Of a stretch of 48,205 nucleotides of DNA, positions 15,672-24,375 are shown one piece after another. The notes beneath the pieces were generated by a model, which saw nothing but the letters and a program-made list of their open reading frames with translations, ran no database searches and was not told the origin of the DNA. Each line of letters begins with the position of its first letter. The stretch's first letter is position 1. A program made the translations under genes and the position numbers. Source of the DNA: Indiicoccus explosivorum (GTDB lineage: Bacteria > Bacillota > Bacilli > Bacillales_A > Planococcaceae); NCBI RefSeq assembly GCF_002167005.1, contig NZ_NHTN01000041.1, forward strand, positions 1-48,205, given 5' to 3'.

Positions 15672-16841
15672 ATGCTGAAGGAAAAAATTCACCGCCGGAT
15701 CGAAACCGGTTTTCAGGAAATGACCGGCATCCGGCGTCACTTGCATATGCACCCGGAACTGTCCCACCAGGAATCGGAGACGCCGGAATTCATCGCGGCC
15801 TACTTGGAGAAGCTCGGGATCGAAGTGCGCCGCGGCGTCGGCGGGCGGGGTGTCGTCGGGACGATCCGGGGCGGGAAACCGGGAAAGACGATCGCCTTCC
15901 GGGCGGATTTCGATGCGCTGCCGATCCAGGACGCGAAGGATGTGCCGTACAAGTCGACCGTCCCCGGCGTGATGCATGCGTGCGGCCATGACGGCCATAC
16001 CGCGGCGTTGCTCGTTTTTGCGGAAGCGATGAACGAAATGAAGGATGAACTGTCCGGTAACGTCATCCTTATCCATCAATTCGGGGAAGAAGCTCCGCCC
16101 GGCGGCTCGCGGGCCATGATCGCCGACGGCTGCCTGGACGGCGTCGACGAGGTATACGGAGCGCACGTGCAGTCGCAGCTCGAAGCCGGGTTTATTTACG
16201 GACGGGACGGCTATCTGCAGGCGGCGGAGGACACTTTCACCATTACGGTGAACGGTTCAGGCACCCACGGGGCGGAACCGCATCTCGGCGCGGATCCGAT
16301 CCTGGCGGCGAGCCATATTATGGTCGCGCTGCAGGCCATCGTCAGCCGGCATGCCGATCCATTGAAATCGCTCGTCGTGTCTGTCGGCAAGTTCCACGCC
16401 GGAGAAGCGGATAATGTCATCCCGGAGCGCGCGGTCATGGAAGGGACCATCCGGGTGTTCGACCCGGAACTCCGGAAACTTGCGCGGAGACGGCTGAAGG
16501 CGACAGCGGCGTCGGTGGCGGAAGGCCTCGGCTGTACTGCTGACGTCGCGGTCGAACAGGGCTATGACTCGCTTTATAACCATCCGGAACAAATGGAGAC
16601 GGTGCGTCAGGCAGCCGGCAGCCGATACACCGATATCGAGCCCATCATGCCGGTCGAGGATTTCGCCTACTATACTCAGCACCGGCCGGGCGCGTTTTTC
16701 TTTGTCGGCGCGAAACCGCCCGGCACGGAGACATCCTGGCCGCATCACCACGAGAAGTTCGACTTCCATGAACCGGCGATGGTGCTAGCCGCGCAGACGT
16801 TCGCGGCCGTCTTTCTGGAAGCCCAGGAACGGAAAGCCTGA
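15672..16841 (+). CDS. M20-family amidohydrolase (M20D aminoacylase/hippurate hydrolase type)
   Basis: A 389-aa metal-dependent amidohydrolase of peptidase family M20D, which removes acyl groups from amino acids or splits related amides in the cytosol. The metal site is clear: HACGHDGH at residues 102-109 and the catalytic glutamate pair in QFGEEAPPGG (139-140), with PVEDFAYY and SWPHHHEKFDFHE near the C-terminus. The dimerisation lid domain runs from about 180 to 290 (GSGTHGAEPHLGADPI). The ATG at 15672 has AAGGAGGG upstream; the frame extends back into the divergent promoter but that part is non-coding. The exact acyl substrate cannot be read from sequence. Confidence 0.92.
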   Translation: MLKEKIHRRIETGFQEMTGIRRHLHMHPELSHQESETPEFIAAYLEKLGIEVRRGVGGRGVVGTIRGGKPGKTIAFRADFDALPIQDAKDVPYKSTVPGVMHACGHDGHTAALLVFAEAMNEMKDELSGNVILIHQFGEEAPPGGSRAMIADGCLDGVDEVYGAHVQSQLEAGFIYGRDGYLQAAEDTFTITVNGSGTHGAEPHLGADPILAASHIMVALQAIVSRHADPLKSLVVSVGKFHAGEADNVIPERAVMEGTIRVFDPELRKLARRRLKATAASVAEGLGCTADVAVEQGYDSLYNHPEQMETVRQAAGSRYTDIEPIMPVEDFAYYTQHRPGAFFFVGAKPPGTETSWPHHHEKFDFHEPAMVLAAQTFAAVFLEAQERKA

Positions 16842-16926
16842 TAACGCGGATGCTCCGCCCGCGGCTGTCCTGGCGGGTTCCCGGTATGGTAAAATCAATC
16901 ATGGAATATAAGAAAGGAGTGATCGC

Positions 16927-18207
16927 ATGATTGATTTCACGTTTTCAGGCACGATGGAATCGGTGCTGACAGACACGAAAAAGAATGAACTCCAGGAGAT
17001 CCATGATCGCCTCTACCATAAAACCGGGAAAGGCTCCGACTTCCTCGGCTGGCTGGACTGGCCGAGCACGATCGACCCGGAGCTGCTCGGACGGATCCAG
17101 AAGACGGCGGATGCGATCCGCGATAAGGCGGATGTCCTCGTCGTCATCGGGATCGGCGGATCTTATCTGGGCGCGAAGGCCGTGCTGAGCGCATTATCGC
17201 CGTATTTCAGCCAAGAAGATAACGGGACCGAGATTTTATTCGCTGGGCATCACGTGAGCGGGGAATACTTGAAGCAGCTGCTCGACCACCTCGACGGCAA
17301 AGAAGTGATGGTCAATGTCATCTCGAAGTCCGGCAAGACGACCGAGCCCGCGCTCGCATTCCGCTTCCTGAAAAAGTACATGGAAGACCGGTACGGCGAC
17401 GAGGCGGCATCCCGCATCATCGTGACGACCGACGCGGAAAAAGGCGCGCTGCTGAACTTGGCGAAAGAGAGCGGCTATGAGCGCTTCGTCGTTCCGGATG
17501 ACATCGGCGGCCGCTACTCTGTCTTCACAGCGGTCGGGCTCCTGCCGATCGCCGCAGCGGGCTTTTCCGTGGAACAGCTGCTCGCGGGCGCGCGGGACGC
17601 GGAGGAAGCGTACAAAGAGCTCGACTTCGAACGCAATACCGCGGTCCGCTATGCCGCCGTGCGCCATTACCTGTACACGGAAGGCTATACAAATGAAGTG
17701 AGTGCGGTGTTCGAACCGAAACTGTCATTCGTTCAGGAATGGTGGAAGCAGCTGTTCGGGGAAAGTGAAGGGAAAGAAGGCAAAGGCATCTTCCCCGCTT
17801 CCGTCGTCTTCACGACGGATCTCCACTCCATGGGCCAGTACATCCAGGACGGCATGCGGAACCTGTTCGAGACGTTCCTGCTCGTGAAGGAAGCGGCGGA
17901 AGACGTGACCGTGTTCCAGGCGGATGAGGATGGCGATGAGCTCAACTACATGGCGGGCATTACGCTGCAGGAATTCAACCACGTCGCCTACCGCGGAACA
18001 TCGGAAGCCCACCTGTCCGGCGGTGTGCCGCAGATGAGCCTGACGGTGGAGAAGCTCGATGAATTCCACGTCGGCCATCTGCTGTATTTCTATATGCTCT
18101 CATGCGCGTACAGCGCCTACCAGCTCGGCATCAACCCGTTCGATCAGCCGGGGGTCGAAGATTACAAGAACAACATCTTCAAGCTGCTCAATAAACCCGG
18201 ATACTGA
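16927..18207 (+). CDS. pgi: Glucose-6-phosphate isomerase
   Basis: Phosphoglucose isomerase, which interconverts glucose-6-phosphate and fructose-6-phosphate in the cytosol. The sugar-phosphate-isomerase signatures are present: VVIGIGGSYLGAKAV near residue 75, VISKSGKTTEPALAF near 132, DDIGGRYSVFTAVGLLPIA near 190 and QEWWKQLFGES near 270. At 426 aa it is about 25 residues shorter than the B. subtilis enzyme, mostly because the C-terminal helix ends right after LLNKPGY. The start has AAAGGAG 7 bp upstream. It lies 85 bp after the M20 gene and ends in a very strong terminator. It would receive the glucose-6-phosphate made by the phosphorylase operon further downstream, though it is transcribed separately. 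Confidence 0.95.
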   Translation: MIDFTFSGTMESVLTDTKKNELQEIHDRLYHKTGKGSDFLGWLDWPSTIDPELLGRIQKTADAIRDKADVLVVIGIGGSYLGAKAVLSALSPYFSQEDNGTEILFAGHHVSGEYLKQLLDHLDGKEVMVNVISKSGKTTEPALAFRFLKKYMEDRYGDEAASRIIVTTDAEKGALLNLAKESGYERFVVPDDIGGRYSVFTAVGLLPIAAAGFSVEQLLAGARDAEEAYKELDFERNTAVRYAAVRHYLYTEGYTNEVSAVFEPKLSFVQEWWKQLFGESEGKEGKGIFPASVVFTTDLHSMGQYIQDGMRNLFETFLLVKEAAEDVTVFQADEDGDELNYMAGITLQEFNHVAYRGTSEAHLSGGVPQMSLTVEKLDEFHVGHLLYFYMLSCAYSAYQLGINPFDQPGVEDYKNNIFKLLNKPGY

Positions 18208-18211
18208 CCGG

Positions 18212-18248
18212 AACAGCCGGCCCTCGCATTGAGGGCCGGCTGTTTTTG
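18212..18248 (+). terminator. Rho-independent terminator of pgi
   Basis: AACAGCCGGCCCTC (18212-18225 region) pairs with GAGGGCCGGCTGTT across a GCATT loop, followed by TTTTG. It lies five bases after the pgi stop. Confidence 0.9.
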
Positions 18249-18365
18249 CATAGATCTTGCCTGCCGGCGAGCATTACTGGGCACTGGTCAAATAGTTAGT
18301 AGCCATGTTTAATTTGTGTGTAATGCTGCAAAGATAAAGATACTGACAAATGGTGATTTTTTGCG

Positions 18366-18461
18366 TTTCGAGAATAAATGATGGCGTTTCGAGAATAAAT
18401 GATGGTATTTCGAGAATAAATGACTCCGTTTCGAGAATAAACGGCTCTGTTTCGAGAATAA
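18366..18461. repeat. Five tandem 21-bp units with invariant TTTCGAGAATAA
   Basis: TTTCGAGAATAA occurs five times without mismatch at 18366, 18387, 18408, 18429 and 18450, each exactly 21 bp from the last. The 9-bp spacers differ and drift (ATGATGGCG, ATGATGGTA, ATGACTCCG, ACGGCTCTG). The conserved core with variable spacers and exact two-helical-turn phasing resembles an array of protein sites more than neutral microsatellite growth. Confidence 0.9.
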
Positions 18462-18629
18462 GCATCGAAAGGCAGCAATCTCCACTGGGCAATTTTCAAT
18501 GATTCGCGGGTGATTTCTTTTATTTGGAAACACCTAAATCATAATTGTAAATATTAAGAAAAAACCCCGGAAATAACCGATGCAGTTCCGATAGTATCGA
18601 TTATTAATTTGATCGTAACGCTTCTCCAT

Positions 18630-18663
18630 AACAGCCGGCCCTCCCTGTGGAGCCGGCTGTTTC
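18630..18663. terminator. GCCGGC hairpin, probable terminator of the phosphorylase operon
   Basis: AACAGCCGGC (18630-18639) pairs with GCCGGCTGTT (18652-18661). The stem repeats the outer part of the pgi terminator 400 bp upstream. On the minus strand the run after it is not T-rich, so its efficiency is doubtful. It lies 36 bp downstream of the glucokinase stop. Confidence 0.5.
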
Positions 18664-18697
18664 ACTAAGTTAGGCGCAAACAAAAAACGCCCCCTTT

Positions 18698-19579
18698 TCA
18701 GGAGGCATTCCGTTCTTCCGCTGTGAGCAGGGCTGCGCCGAGGATGCCGGCATCGTTGCCGAACTGCGCTTTCTTCACTTCGAGCGGATGCAATAAAAGC
18801 GGATCGAGTTTACTGAGGAGGCTGTCCCACCAGTATTCCGCCGAGTCCGAGACGCCGCCGCCGATGACGGCCGTCTCCATATCGAATGCCGCCTGCAAGG
18901 TCGAAATCACGACGGCCAGATCATAGGTGAACGCTTCGACCAGTTTCCGGGCTTCCGGGTCCGCCTCCGATCGCCTGAACAGTTCGTCCGGCGTCATATC
19001 CAGCCCCGCTTCCGCGATGCGCCGGCGCAGGCCGGTGCCGGAGACGTACTGTTCGAAGCAGCCGCGCCGGCCGCATGTGCACAGCGCGCCGCCCGGGTAG
19101 AGGATCATGTGCCCGATTTCCGCCGCGCCGCCATGGGGACCGCCGCTCAAAATCTTCCCGTCCCAGATGATGCCACCGCCGAGGCCGGTGCCGAGCGTGA
19201 GGACCGCAATGCGGTCCCTGCCTTTCGCCGCCCCGAGCTTCGCTTCGACGAGCGCGGCGCACGCCGCGTCGTTTTCCACTTCAACGCGCAGTCCGGTGGC
19301 GCTCTCCAGCTTTTCTTTCACCGGCGTGCCTGTCCAGCCAGGCAGTGTTTCGGTCGCATAGATGATGCGGCCGCCCACGGGATCGACGAAGCCATGGGTG
19401 CCGATGCCGACCGCTTCGATTCCGGGGTGCTGCCGGAGCATGCGCAGCACCTGTTCTTCAAGGTACGGGTAGAGCGGGAGTTCGGTCGGCACGCGCTCGT
19501 CGTACAGGATGTTGCCTTTTTCGTCGATGACGCCCATGCGGATTTTTGTTCCGCCGATGTCCACGCCGAGTACTTTCAC
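18698..19579 (-). CDS. ROK-family glucokinase
   Basis: A 293-aa ROK sugar kinase that phosphorylates glucose with ATP. It shows the phosphate-binding DIGGTK at residues 7-12, catalytic Asp104 in VENDAACAAL, the second ATP loop LTLGTGLGGG at 128-137, and the ROK zinc site His157, Cys167, Cys169 and Cys174 (CTCGRRGCFEQY). It has no N-terminal helix-turn-helix, so it is an enzyme and not a NagC/XylR-type repressor. The start is GTG behind AGGGGGG. It is last in the disaccharide operon, 15 bp after a GH65 phosphorylase. That fits its job: it salvages the free glucose released by phosphorolysis while PgmB handles the glucose-1-phosphate. Confidence 0.9.
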   Translation of the reverse strand: MKVLGVDIGGTKIRMGVIDEKGNILYDERVPTELPLYPYLEEQVLRMLRQHPGIEAVGIGTHGFVDPVGGRIIYATETLPGWTGTPVKEKLESATGLRVEVENDAACAALVEAKLGAAKGRDRIAVLTLGTGLGGGIIWDGKILSGGPHGGAAEIGHMILYPGGALCTCGRRGCFEQYVSGTGLRRRIAEAGLDMTPDELFRRSEADPEARKLVEAFTYDLAVVISTLQAAFDMETAVIGGGVSDSAEYWWDSLLSKLDPLLLHPLEVKKAQFGNDAGILGAALLTAEERNAS

Positions 19580-19594
19580 TGTTGGCCCCCCTTA

Positions 19595-21898
19595 TCAGAT
19601 CAGTGCTTTCTGCATGCTGCCGTTCCGGTGGATGACGGTCTCCCGGCCGCTTTCGAGCAGGAGCTCCCGCCCGTGATGGGTGATGGTGAGATCCTTGCCT
19701 TCGATGAGCGTGTAGATGATGCGGTTCTGTTCGACACGCACTTTGATGAGCCGGTCCTGGAAGCGGAGCCGGAAGCCGAGGCCGTTCCAGTTTTCCGGCA
19801 GCCATGGAGCGAGCGACAGCCCGTCTTCTTTGACGCGCAGCCCGCCGAAGCCGGAGACGATCGACAGCCACGTGCCGCCCATGCTGGCCATGTGCAGCCC
19901 GTCTTTCGTGTTGCCATGGATGTTGTCGAGGTCGAGCCGCGCCGTTTCTTTGAAATAGCTGTAGGCTTTGTCCTTATAGCCGAGTTTCGATGCCATGATG
20001 CCGTACACGCAGTAGGACAGCGATGAGTCGTGCGTCGTCAGTTCTTCATAGTAGTCGTACGAGTTCCGGATCGTCTCGATGCTTTCCTCATCTTCCAGCA
20101 GGAAGTGCGCGAGCACCGTATCCGCCTGCTTCAGCACTTGATAGCGGTACAGTGTGAGCGGGTGGTAGTGCAGCAAAAGCGGGAATTTCTCTTTCGGCGT
20201 GTTGCCGAGGTCCCAGCGCTTTTTCCGGAGGAAGCTGTCATCCTGCTCGTTGATTTTCAACTTCTCATCATACGGCAGGAACATGTTCTCCGCCGCTTCC
20301 TGCCAGTCGGTCACTTCATGCTTTTCGAGCCTGGTTTTCTTTTCGAGCTTCCGGAGCTGCTTGTCGTCTTCCCTTTCGAGATACCGGTATACTTTCACGG
20401 CCCACGCCAGGTTATGCTTCGCCATGACGTTCGTGTAGTAGTTGTTGTTGACGATGCATGTGTATTCGTCGGGCCCCGTGACGCTGTCGATGCGGAACTG
20501 GCCGTCCTGCATGTGGCCGACTTCGATCCAGAGACGCGCCGTCTCGAACAGGACTTCCGCCATTTCGTTCCGCAGGAGCTCTTCGTCCTTCGTCACGAGG
20601 TAGTATTGGATGTAGCTGTAGGCGATGTCCGCCGAGATGTGGTACTGCGCCGTGCCGGCCGGGAAATACGCGGAACTTTCAGGTCCCGTGATGGTCCGCC
20701 ACGGGAACAGTGCGCCTTTCTCGTGCCCCATCACCCGCGCGCGCATTTTGGCGTTCTCCAGAATGGAGTACCGGTGCAGGAGCAGGTTTTTCGCGATCGC
20801 CGGCTGCGTCATGAGGAACACCGGCAGCATATAGATTTCTGTATCCCAGAAGTAATGCCCTTCGTATCCTTCGCCCGACAGCCCTTTCGCCGAGATGTTG
20901 CTGAACGGGTCTTTCCCGACCGACTGAAGCAGCTGGTACAGGCTGAAACGGATGCCTTCCTGCAGTTCCGCATCGCCGTCGATTTCGACATCCGAGACGC
21001 TCCAGAAGTGGTCGAGGTATTCCCGCTGCGCCCGGAGCAGGTCGTTGAATTTCGTGTCCCGCTGCAAATTCTGGATGGCGATCCCCGTCTCCACGAGCGC
21101 GTTGCCGTGGCGCAGCGTGTCCGTATAGGCGTTGAATTTCGTGAATGTCACCGCTTCGCCGCCTTCGCATTCGTATGTTTCCTGGACGGATGTATCCGTT
21201 GAGTGGGAAGCGAAGATATAAGCGCCGGCTTCGACCGCGGTCGCGGTCACACAGGCCACTTCCAGATTCGTGATCATCGCCATGTCCCGGACGATGCTCA
21301 GGCCGTGCTCATGGCGGACATCCGTCACGTTGAGCCGCTTCGAATGGCCGGACGCAAGCCGCGGATCGTTGACGTCGACGTAATTCGATACATCGCCGTC
21401 CACGGTCGAGACGAACGTCACCGGTTCGCTGTGGTTGACCGGTTCGACACGGATGTTGATGGCGAACAGTTCCTTGACGGTGAATGAAACAAGGCGTCTG
21501 AAGTGCAGCTTCGTCTCCAGGCCTTCCGGTGACCGCCAGCGGATGAACCGTTCCGCGAACCCCCGGTCCATATGCAGGCTTCGCTCGAACTCGAGCACTT
21601 CCCCTTCGAACAGGGAGAACCGCTCGTCACCGATGTAGATATCGACCGACTGGCCGTCGATGACATTCAGCACTTTCTGCTGCGTGAGCGGGAAGCCGTG
21701 CAGCCGTTCGCCGTATTTGATTTCCGTTTCATCGTGGAAGGCGTTGAGGTATGTGCCGCGAATGGTTTTCGCGTCTTCCGTGTAGCCCTCTTCGAAATTG
21801 CCGCGCACACCAAGGTAGCCGTTGCCGAGTGAAAGGAGGCTTTCATTCAGCAGCAGGTTCTTTAAATCCTTCTCGGATTTGATCACTTTCCATGCCAT
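19595..21898 (-). CDS. GH65 disaccharide phosphorylase, maltose-phosphorylase-like
   Basis: A 767-aa family GH65 inverting phosphorylase, which splits an alpha-glucosyl disaccharide with phosphate into beta-glucose-1-phosphate and glucose in the cytosol. Its domain order is an N-terminal beta-sandwich (to about 270), a helical linker, the (alpha/alpha)6 barrel and a C-terminal beta cap. The catalytic acid is the Glu of VTGPDEYTCIVNNNYYTN near residue 480. The phosphate-binding THDSSLSYCVYG is near residue 625. The VNNNYYTN pattern and length match YvdK-like maltose phosphorylases, but GH65 specificity cannot be fixed by eye. The pgmB and glucokinase genes around it strongly support phosphorolysis and not hydrolysis. 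Confidence 0.9.
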   Translation of the reverse strand: MAWKVIKSEKDLKNLLLNESLLSLGNGYLGVRGNFEEGYTEDAKTIRGTYLNAFHDETEIKYGERLHGFPLTQQKVLNVIDGQSVDIYIGDERFSLFEGEVLEFERSLHMDRGFAERFIRWRSPEGLETKLHFRRLVSFTVKELFAINIRVEPVNHSEPVTFVSTVDGDVSNYVDVNDPRLASGHSKRLNVTDVRHEHGLSIVRDMAMITNLEVACVTATAVEAGAYIFASHSTDTSVQETYECEGGEAVTFTKFNAYTDTLRHGNALVETGIAIQNLQRDTKFNDLLRAQREYLDHFWSVSDVEIDGDAELQEGIRFSLYQLLQSVGKDPFSNISAKGLSGEGYEGHYFWDTEIYMLPVFLMTQPAIAKNLLLHRYSILENAKMRARVMGHEKGALFPWRTITGPESSAYFPAGTAQYHISADIAYSYIQYYLVTKDEELLRNEMAEVLFETARLWIEVGHMQDGQFRIDSVTGPDEYTCIVNNNYYTNVMAKHNLAWAVKVYRYLEREDDKQLRKLEKKTRLEKHEVTDWQEAAENMFLPYDEKLKINEQDDSFLRKKRWDLGNTPKEKFPLLLHYHPLTLYRYQVLKQADTVLAHFLLEDEESIETIRNSYDYYEELTTHDSSLSYCVYGIMASKLGYKDKAYSYFKETARLDLDNIHGNTKDGLHMASMGGTWLSIVSGFGGLRVKEDGLSLAPWLPENWNGLGFRLRFQDRLIKVRVEQNRIIYTLIEGKDLTITHHGRELLLESGRETVIHRNGSMQKALI

Positions 21899-21905
21899 GG
21901 TGTCC

Positions 21906-22583
21906 TCATTCCCCCTTTGCGCTGTATTGCTTCAGTATTTCAGTGAATTCAAGCTGTTCCGTATTGTCCACGCGCCAGTCGGCGTGCGGCAGATGCTCCG
22001 CCGGCCCGACACCGACCGAGAACATGCCCGCGCCGTTGATCGCTTCCACGCCGGCCGCCGAGTCTTCGATGCCGATGCAGGCTGCGTACGGGACGCCGAG
22101 CGCGTCCGCCGCTGTCGTGAACGTCTCCGGGTGCGGTTTGCCGTTCTTCACTTTCGCCGCATCGACGATGTAATCGAAATAGTGGGTGAGTCCGAGTTTA
22201 TCGAGCACGAACGCGGCGTTTTTGCTGGCAGAGCCGAGTGCGATTTTCACACCGGACGCCCGGTTGGCCTTCAGCAGCTCTTCGATGCCCGGCAGGATAT
22301 CCGACGGCGTGAGCTGTGAAATGAGGTCCAGGTAATACCCGTTCTTTTCAGCAGCCCGCTGCTCCTTCTCTTCCTGCGGCATCCCTTTCAGCCCGGGATT
22401 GCGTTTCAGGATCAGCTCGAGCGAATCCATCCGCCCGACCCCCTTCAGCTGTTCGTTGAACTGCCGGTCGATCGGCGCGCCGAGTTCGTCCGCGAGTTTT
22501 TTCCAGGCAAGAAAATGGAATTCCGCCGTATCGGTGATCACTCCGTCAAGATCGTAAATGATTGCTTCTGGCTGCTGTGCCAT
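21906..22583 (-). CDS. pgmB: Beta-phosphoglucomutase
   Basis: A 225-aa HAD-superfamily mutase that converts beta-glucose-1-phosphate to glucose-6-phosphate. Motif I is YDLDGVITDTAEFH, with nucleophile Asp11 and acid/base Asp13. The cap domain carries GVGRMDSLELIL, motif II is ALGSASKNA, and motif III/IV are KNGKPHPETF and CIGIEDSAAGVEAI, all matching PgmB. The start is the ATG at 22583 with GGAAGGGA upstream; a longer frame from 22604 lacks one. It is 7 bp upstream of a GH65 phosphorylase, whose product is its substrate. Confidence 0.95.
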   Translation of the reverse strand: MAQQPEAIIYDLDGVITDTAEFHFLAWKKLADELGAPIDRQFNEQLKGVGRMDSLELILKRNPGLKGMPQEEKEQRAAEKNGYYLDLISQLTPSDILPGIEELLKANRASGVKIALGSASKNAAFVLDKLGLTHYFDYIVDAAKVKNGKPHPETFTTAADALGVPYAACIGIEDSAAGVEAINGAGMFSVGVGPAEHLPHADWRVDNTEQLEFTEILKQYSAKGE

Positions 22584-22600
22584 TGTATCGTCCCTTCCTT

Positions 22601-23629
22601 TCATCCGTTCATCCGGTCGATTGTCCGCACGGTCCCGCGTGCCATGAGCTGGTGGCCCACCGTGATGTGATGCCGCTCCTCTTTTTGGGTGATGAGATCG
22701 AGAAGCAGCTGCGCCGCCGTCCGGCCGATTTCCGTGAAATCCTGCCGGATCGTGGTGAGCCGCGGCTGTGTGTAGCGGCTGATCACGAGATCATCGAAGC
22801 CGGTGACGGACATGTCATCCGGTATTTTAAGTCCGGCTTCCTCCGCCGCCCGCATGACGCCGAACGCCATGAGATCGCTGAAGCAGATGAACGCGGTCGG
22901 CCGGTGCGTCAGCAAGTGCCGCTTGGCCAGTTCGTACGCCTTCTCTTCAGAGAATTCCCCGTCGAGCACCTGGACCGCTTCAGGCGGTATGCCGGCTTCC
23001 GACAAGGCTTTCCGCGCCCCGCGGAGCCGTTCTTTATTGACATACGTTTCGGCGGTCCCCGCCATGATCACGATGTCCCGGTGGTTGCAGGCGAGCAGGT
23101 GCGACGTGATGTCCTCCGCCGCCTTCGCGTTGTCGATCGAGACACTGCCGATCAGGCCATTCTCCGTCTCGCGCATGATATCGAGCACCACACACGGGAT
23201 ATTCGTATCGATCAGCTCTTTATAGTACGGATCATCCGTCCGGATGCCCTGCAGGATCGCTCCGCCGATGTTCCGCTCGCGGCAGTACTGCGCATAGCTT
23301 TTTTCCTGCTGCTCTTCCGTATCGATCAGGTAGATCGACAGCTCGTAATCGCTGACGGATACCGCTGTATAGACGCCTTTGAAAATATCAAACGCGTTGT
23401 TGTCTTTGTCGTTGTTGTTCAGCACGCCCGAAGAGATGAGCCCGACCGTCATCTGCTTTTTCGATGACAGGTTCTTCGCCACGATGTTCGGTGTGTACCC
23501 CAGTTCTTTGGCGACCGCAAATATTTTCTGGCGTGTCGCTTCTTTCACATCGGCGTAATTGTTGAACGTCTTGGAGACGACGCTGACGGAAACACCGGCC
23601 TGCTTGGCCACATCTTTGATCGTCGTCAC
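22601..23629 (-). CDS. LacI-family repressor of the disaccharide operon
   Basis: A 342-aa LacI/GalR regulator. The helix-turn-helix TIKDVAKQAGVSVSVVSKTFNN occupies residues 3-24, followed by the hinge helix ending NIVAKNLSSKK and a periplasmic-binding-like sugar domain from about residue 60, with GFDDLVISRYTQPRLTTIRQD near the end. It starts with GTG inside the GTGA overlap with the DUF624 stop, so the two are translationally coupled. As a member of the operon it probably represses its own transcription through the AAAACGTTTT operators at 29906-29977, released by a sugar or sugar phosphate. The inducer cannot be deduced. Confidence 0.92.
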   Translation of the reverse strand: MTTIKDVAKQAGVSVSVVSKTFNNYADVKEATRQKIFAVAKELGYTPNIVAKNLSSKKQMTVGLISSGVLNNNDKDNNAFDIFKGVYTAVSVSDYELSIYLIDTEEQQEKSYAQYCRERNIGGAILQGIRTDDPYYKELIDTNIPCVVLDIMRETENGLIGSVSIDNAKAAEDITSHLLACNHRDIVIMAGTAETYVNKERLRGARKALSEAGIPPEAVQVLDGEFSEEKAYELAKRHLLTHRPTAFICFSDLMAFGVMRAAEEAGLKIPDDMSVTGFDDLVISRYTQPRLTTIRQDFTEIGRTAAQLLLDLITQKEERHHITVGHQLMARGTVRTIDRMNG

Positions 23630-24345
23630 GCCGCATGGCCTCCTTCGCCGTTCTGCCGGTCTTTCGCTTTCTGTTCAATCCGCTGTGTGTATCGGTAAAA
23701 AGCCGCAAAGGACAGGAACGCACTGAGTGAGCAAGTAAAAAACGGCAGCAGCACGACCAGCTGCGTGATGCTGACCCACACGATGAGCCCGCTGACGGCG
23801 ATGAGGAACAGACCGAGCAGCGGGCTTCCGGCTGAAATGAAAAATGCATTCATCAGCCGCTCCTTGAGATTCATCCGGTAATGGGCACTGACCGCCAGAA
23901 AAACGGCCGTATAGACGAACAGGCCGGCACCGGCGATGAGATGCACCATGCCTATGATGGTGTCTGCAGGCCCTGCTGTCAAGAATCCGGAATACCAGGC
24001 GAGCCACAGGACAGCAAACACGGCGCCCGCCTTCAGGTTGTCCATGTAATCGGTTTTCAAATAGTTCAAGTATGCGCGCACCACGGAAGGCTGCGGCTCG
24101 TCCATCACCCAGTCGCGGGCCGCGCTGAAGGCGGCGGCCGTCGCCGGGAAGAACAGCAGCGGCACGAACAGCAGCAGGCCGATGCCGAACAGCACGACAC
24201 CGGCCGCTGTGCTGATGTCAGGGAGCAAAAGCACCGCGAACAGCGGCAGGCTCAGCAAAAACCACATGAGATTGACCGCCGACAGCCGCATCACCCATTC
24301 ACTGAATGCATACAGGACGCCGGTGATGCCTTTCAGGTCCTTCAT
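23626..24345 (-). CDS. DUF624 (YesL-like) membrane protein
   Basis: A 239-aa membrane protein of the DUF624/YesL family. Five to six hydrophobic segments are visible (about residues 20-37, 45-70, 105-128, 130-150, 170-190 and 192-212). The family stretch FFPATAAAFSAARDWVMDEPQPSVVRAYLNYLKTDYMDNLKAG lies between segments two and three. YesL-family genes are often located in sugar ABC-transporter operons of Firmicutes, as here between the permeases and the LacI regulator. Their molecular role is not known; an accessory transporter role is a guess. The start has GGAGGAG upstream. Confidence 0.88.
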   Translation of the reverse strand: MKDLKGITGVLYAFSEWVMRLSAVNLMWFLLSLPLFAVLLLPDISTAAGVVLFGIGLLLFVPLLFFPATAAAFSAARDWVMDEPQPSVVRAYLNYLKTDYMDNLKAGAVFAVLWLAWYSGFLTAGPADTIIGMVHLIAGAGLFVYTAVFLAVSAHYRMNLKERLMNAFFISAGSPLLGLFLIAVSGLIVWVSITQLVVLLPFFTCSLSAFLSFAAFYRYTQRIEQKAKDRQNGEGGHAA

Positions 24346-24375
24346 AACAGTTCTCTCCTCCCAGGCCGGTTCCGC

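Larger units (their letters stand above)
18249..18697. other. Gene-free stretch with tandem repeats
   Basis: About 450 bp with no believable gene and AT-rich compared with its flanks. It holds five 21-bp tandem units (18366-18461) and a second GCCGGC hairpin (18630-18661). Open frames run across the repeats in all three minus-strand frames, only because a stop-free 21-bp unit keeps every frame open; none has a convincing ribosome site. An untranslated RNA or protein-binding array is possible. Confidence 0.55.

Noticed and set aside
18366-18461. Short CRISPR-like array
   Set aside because: The repeated core is only 12 bp and spacers are 9 bp and similar to one another. No cas gene is present.
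18274-18533. Overlapping repeat-peptide open frames on the minus strand across the 21-bp array
   Set aside because: All three frames are open because the unit length is a multiple of three and free of stops. None has a clear ribosome site, and the DNA core, not one protein frame, is conserved.
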